Of a stretch of DNA of 5,940 nt, positions 5,508-5,940 are shown piece after piece. This DNA is from Deltaproteobacteria bacterium (GTDB lineage: Bacteria > Desulfobacterota > Syntrophia > Syntrophales > JAAYKM01), in NCBI GenBank assembly GCA_019136935.1, contig JAGVTI010000270.1:1-5940 (forward strand), written 5' to 3'. The notes under the pieces are model-generated. The model did not search any database. It was not told the origin of the DNA and saw nothing but the letters and a program-made list of their open reading frames with translations. The position numbers and the translations under genes are program-made. How positions within the stretch are numbered: the stretch's first letter is position 1; each line of letters opens with the position of its first letter.

Positions 5508-5940
5508 TCAGCCCTTGAACCAGGTGGCCAGAATGGGAAAGGCGAAAACCAGGGCCACGCCGACCAGGTCGAGCAAACAGTAGGGAATGGCCGCCCGGTA
5601 AATGTCCTTCATGCCGATCTCGGGCGGCGCCACGGTTTTCATCACGAAAAGGACCAGGCCGAAGGGGGGGCTCAACTGGCCGACGGACAGGCAAAGAAGG
5701 ATCATGATGCAGACCCAGACCGGGTCGAGGCCAAGGGCGTTTACAATGGGCATGAAGATGGGGAGCGTAATCATCATGATCGATACCTGCTCGACGAAAA
5801 ACCCCAGGACCACAACGACCGCGAGCATGATGACAACGATCCACATGGGGCTTACCGCCGCTCCGAGGACCAGTTCGAGCATGCCCCGGCTGGCGCCCGA
5901 GAAGGCGAGAACCTGGCTGAAGGTAGCCGAAGCGGCGATG
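5508..5940 (-). CDS. dctM: TRAP transporter large permease, DctM family (C-terminal 143 residues, cut by window edge)
   Basis: Large membrane subunit of a tripartite ATP-independent periplasmic transporter, which imports organic acids or similar solutes using an ion gradient and a periplasmic binding protein. The frame is open to the right edge. The Met at 5882-5880 is internal, since the codons before it (IAASATFSQVLAFSGASRG) also match the family. Visible features are hydrophobic segments WIVVIMLAVVVVLGFF, ITLPIFMPIV and VWVCIMILLCLSVG, the conserved SPPFGLVLFVMK, and a last membrane helix from about YCLLDLVGVALVFAF, ending ATWFKG and TGA. The family is about 430 residues long, so about two thirds lie outside the window. 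The small permease and binding-protein genes would also be beyond the edge. The substrate cannot be told from this part. Confidence 0.93.
   Translation of the reverse strand, partial: IAASATFSQVLAFSGASRGMLELVLGAAVSPMWIVVIMLAVVVVLGFFVEQVSIMMITLPIFMPIVNALGLDPVWVCIMILLCLSVGQLSPPFGLVLFVMKTVAPPEIGMKDIYRAAIPYCLLDLVGVALVFAFPILATWFKG

Noticed and set aside
1..5940. CRISPR array, tRNA, rRNA or insertion sequence
   Set aside because: I saw no spaced direct repeats of CRISPR type, no tRNA-like cloverleaf, no rRNA sequence and no transposase. The only tandem repeats are the two short heptamer runs.

Overview
The window looks like ordinary bacterial chromosome of moderately high GC. Its genes are a double-strand-end processing nuclease (SbcD and SbcC), a SplB-like radical SAM protein, an AsmA-type envelope protein and a TRAP transporter permease. 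This mix, with fairly long spacers and short heptamer repeats, would suit a Gram-negative anaerobe such as a member of the Desulfobacterota (former Deltaproteobacteria). That placement is inference from gene style; no rRNA or marker gene is present to fix it.

Layout. Bases 1-3509 carry sbcC and sbcD on the minus strand, transcribed sbcD then sbcC. sbcC is open from its start at 2115 to the left edge and is cut by the window (705 codons visible, through the zinc hook). A 164-base spacer lies between the two genes. It has heptamer repeats at both ends and contains no stop in the sbcD frame until a TGA that overlaps the sbcC start codon. Upstream of sbcD, its start codon overlaps the stop of a 72-codon frame. 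Together with 17 codons beyond an in-frame TAA, that frame reads as the decayed C-terminal part of a RhuM-family gene.

Bases 3776-4155 are an intergenic stretch with three hairpins and two weak promoter-like matches. It separates the minus-strand genes from the plus-strand radical SAM gene at 4156-4899. Next come a 24-codon frame with a strong Shine-Dalgarno (4992-5066) and a broken asmA-like gene (5068-5482). The asmA-like gene keeps a normal N-terminus and what looks like its C-terminus, but the middle is gone and the two ends are out of frame. From the right edge a minus-strand TRAP permease (dctM-type, 143 C-terminal residues visible) converges on it.

Functionally, only SbcD and SbcC clearly work together, as the nuclease and the ATPase/coiled-coil subunits of one complex. 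The rest look like independent neighbours. Two broken genes (rhuM-like and asmA-like) within about 2 kb suggest a region that has undergone gene decay. I see no convincing new multi-gene system. The best leads are the sbcD-sbcC junction, the rhuM remnant coupled to sbcD, and the structure of the asmA deletion.
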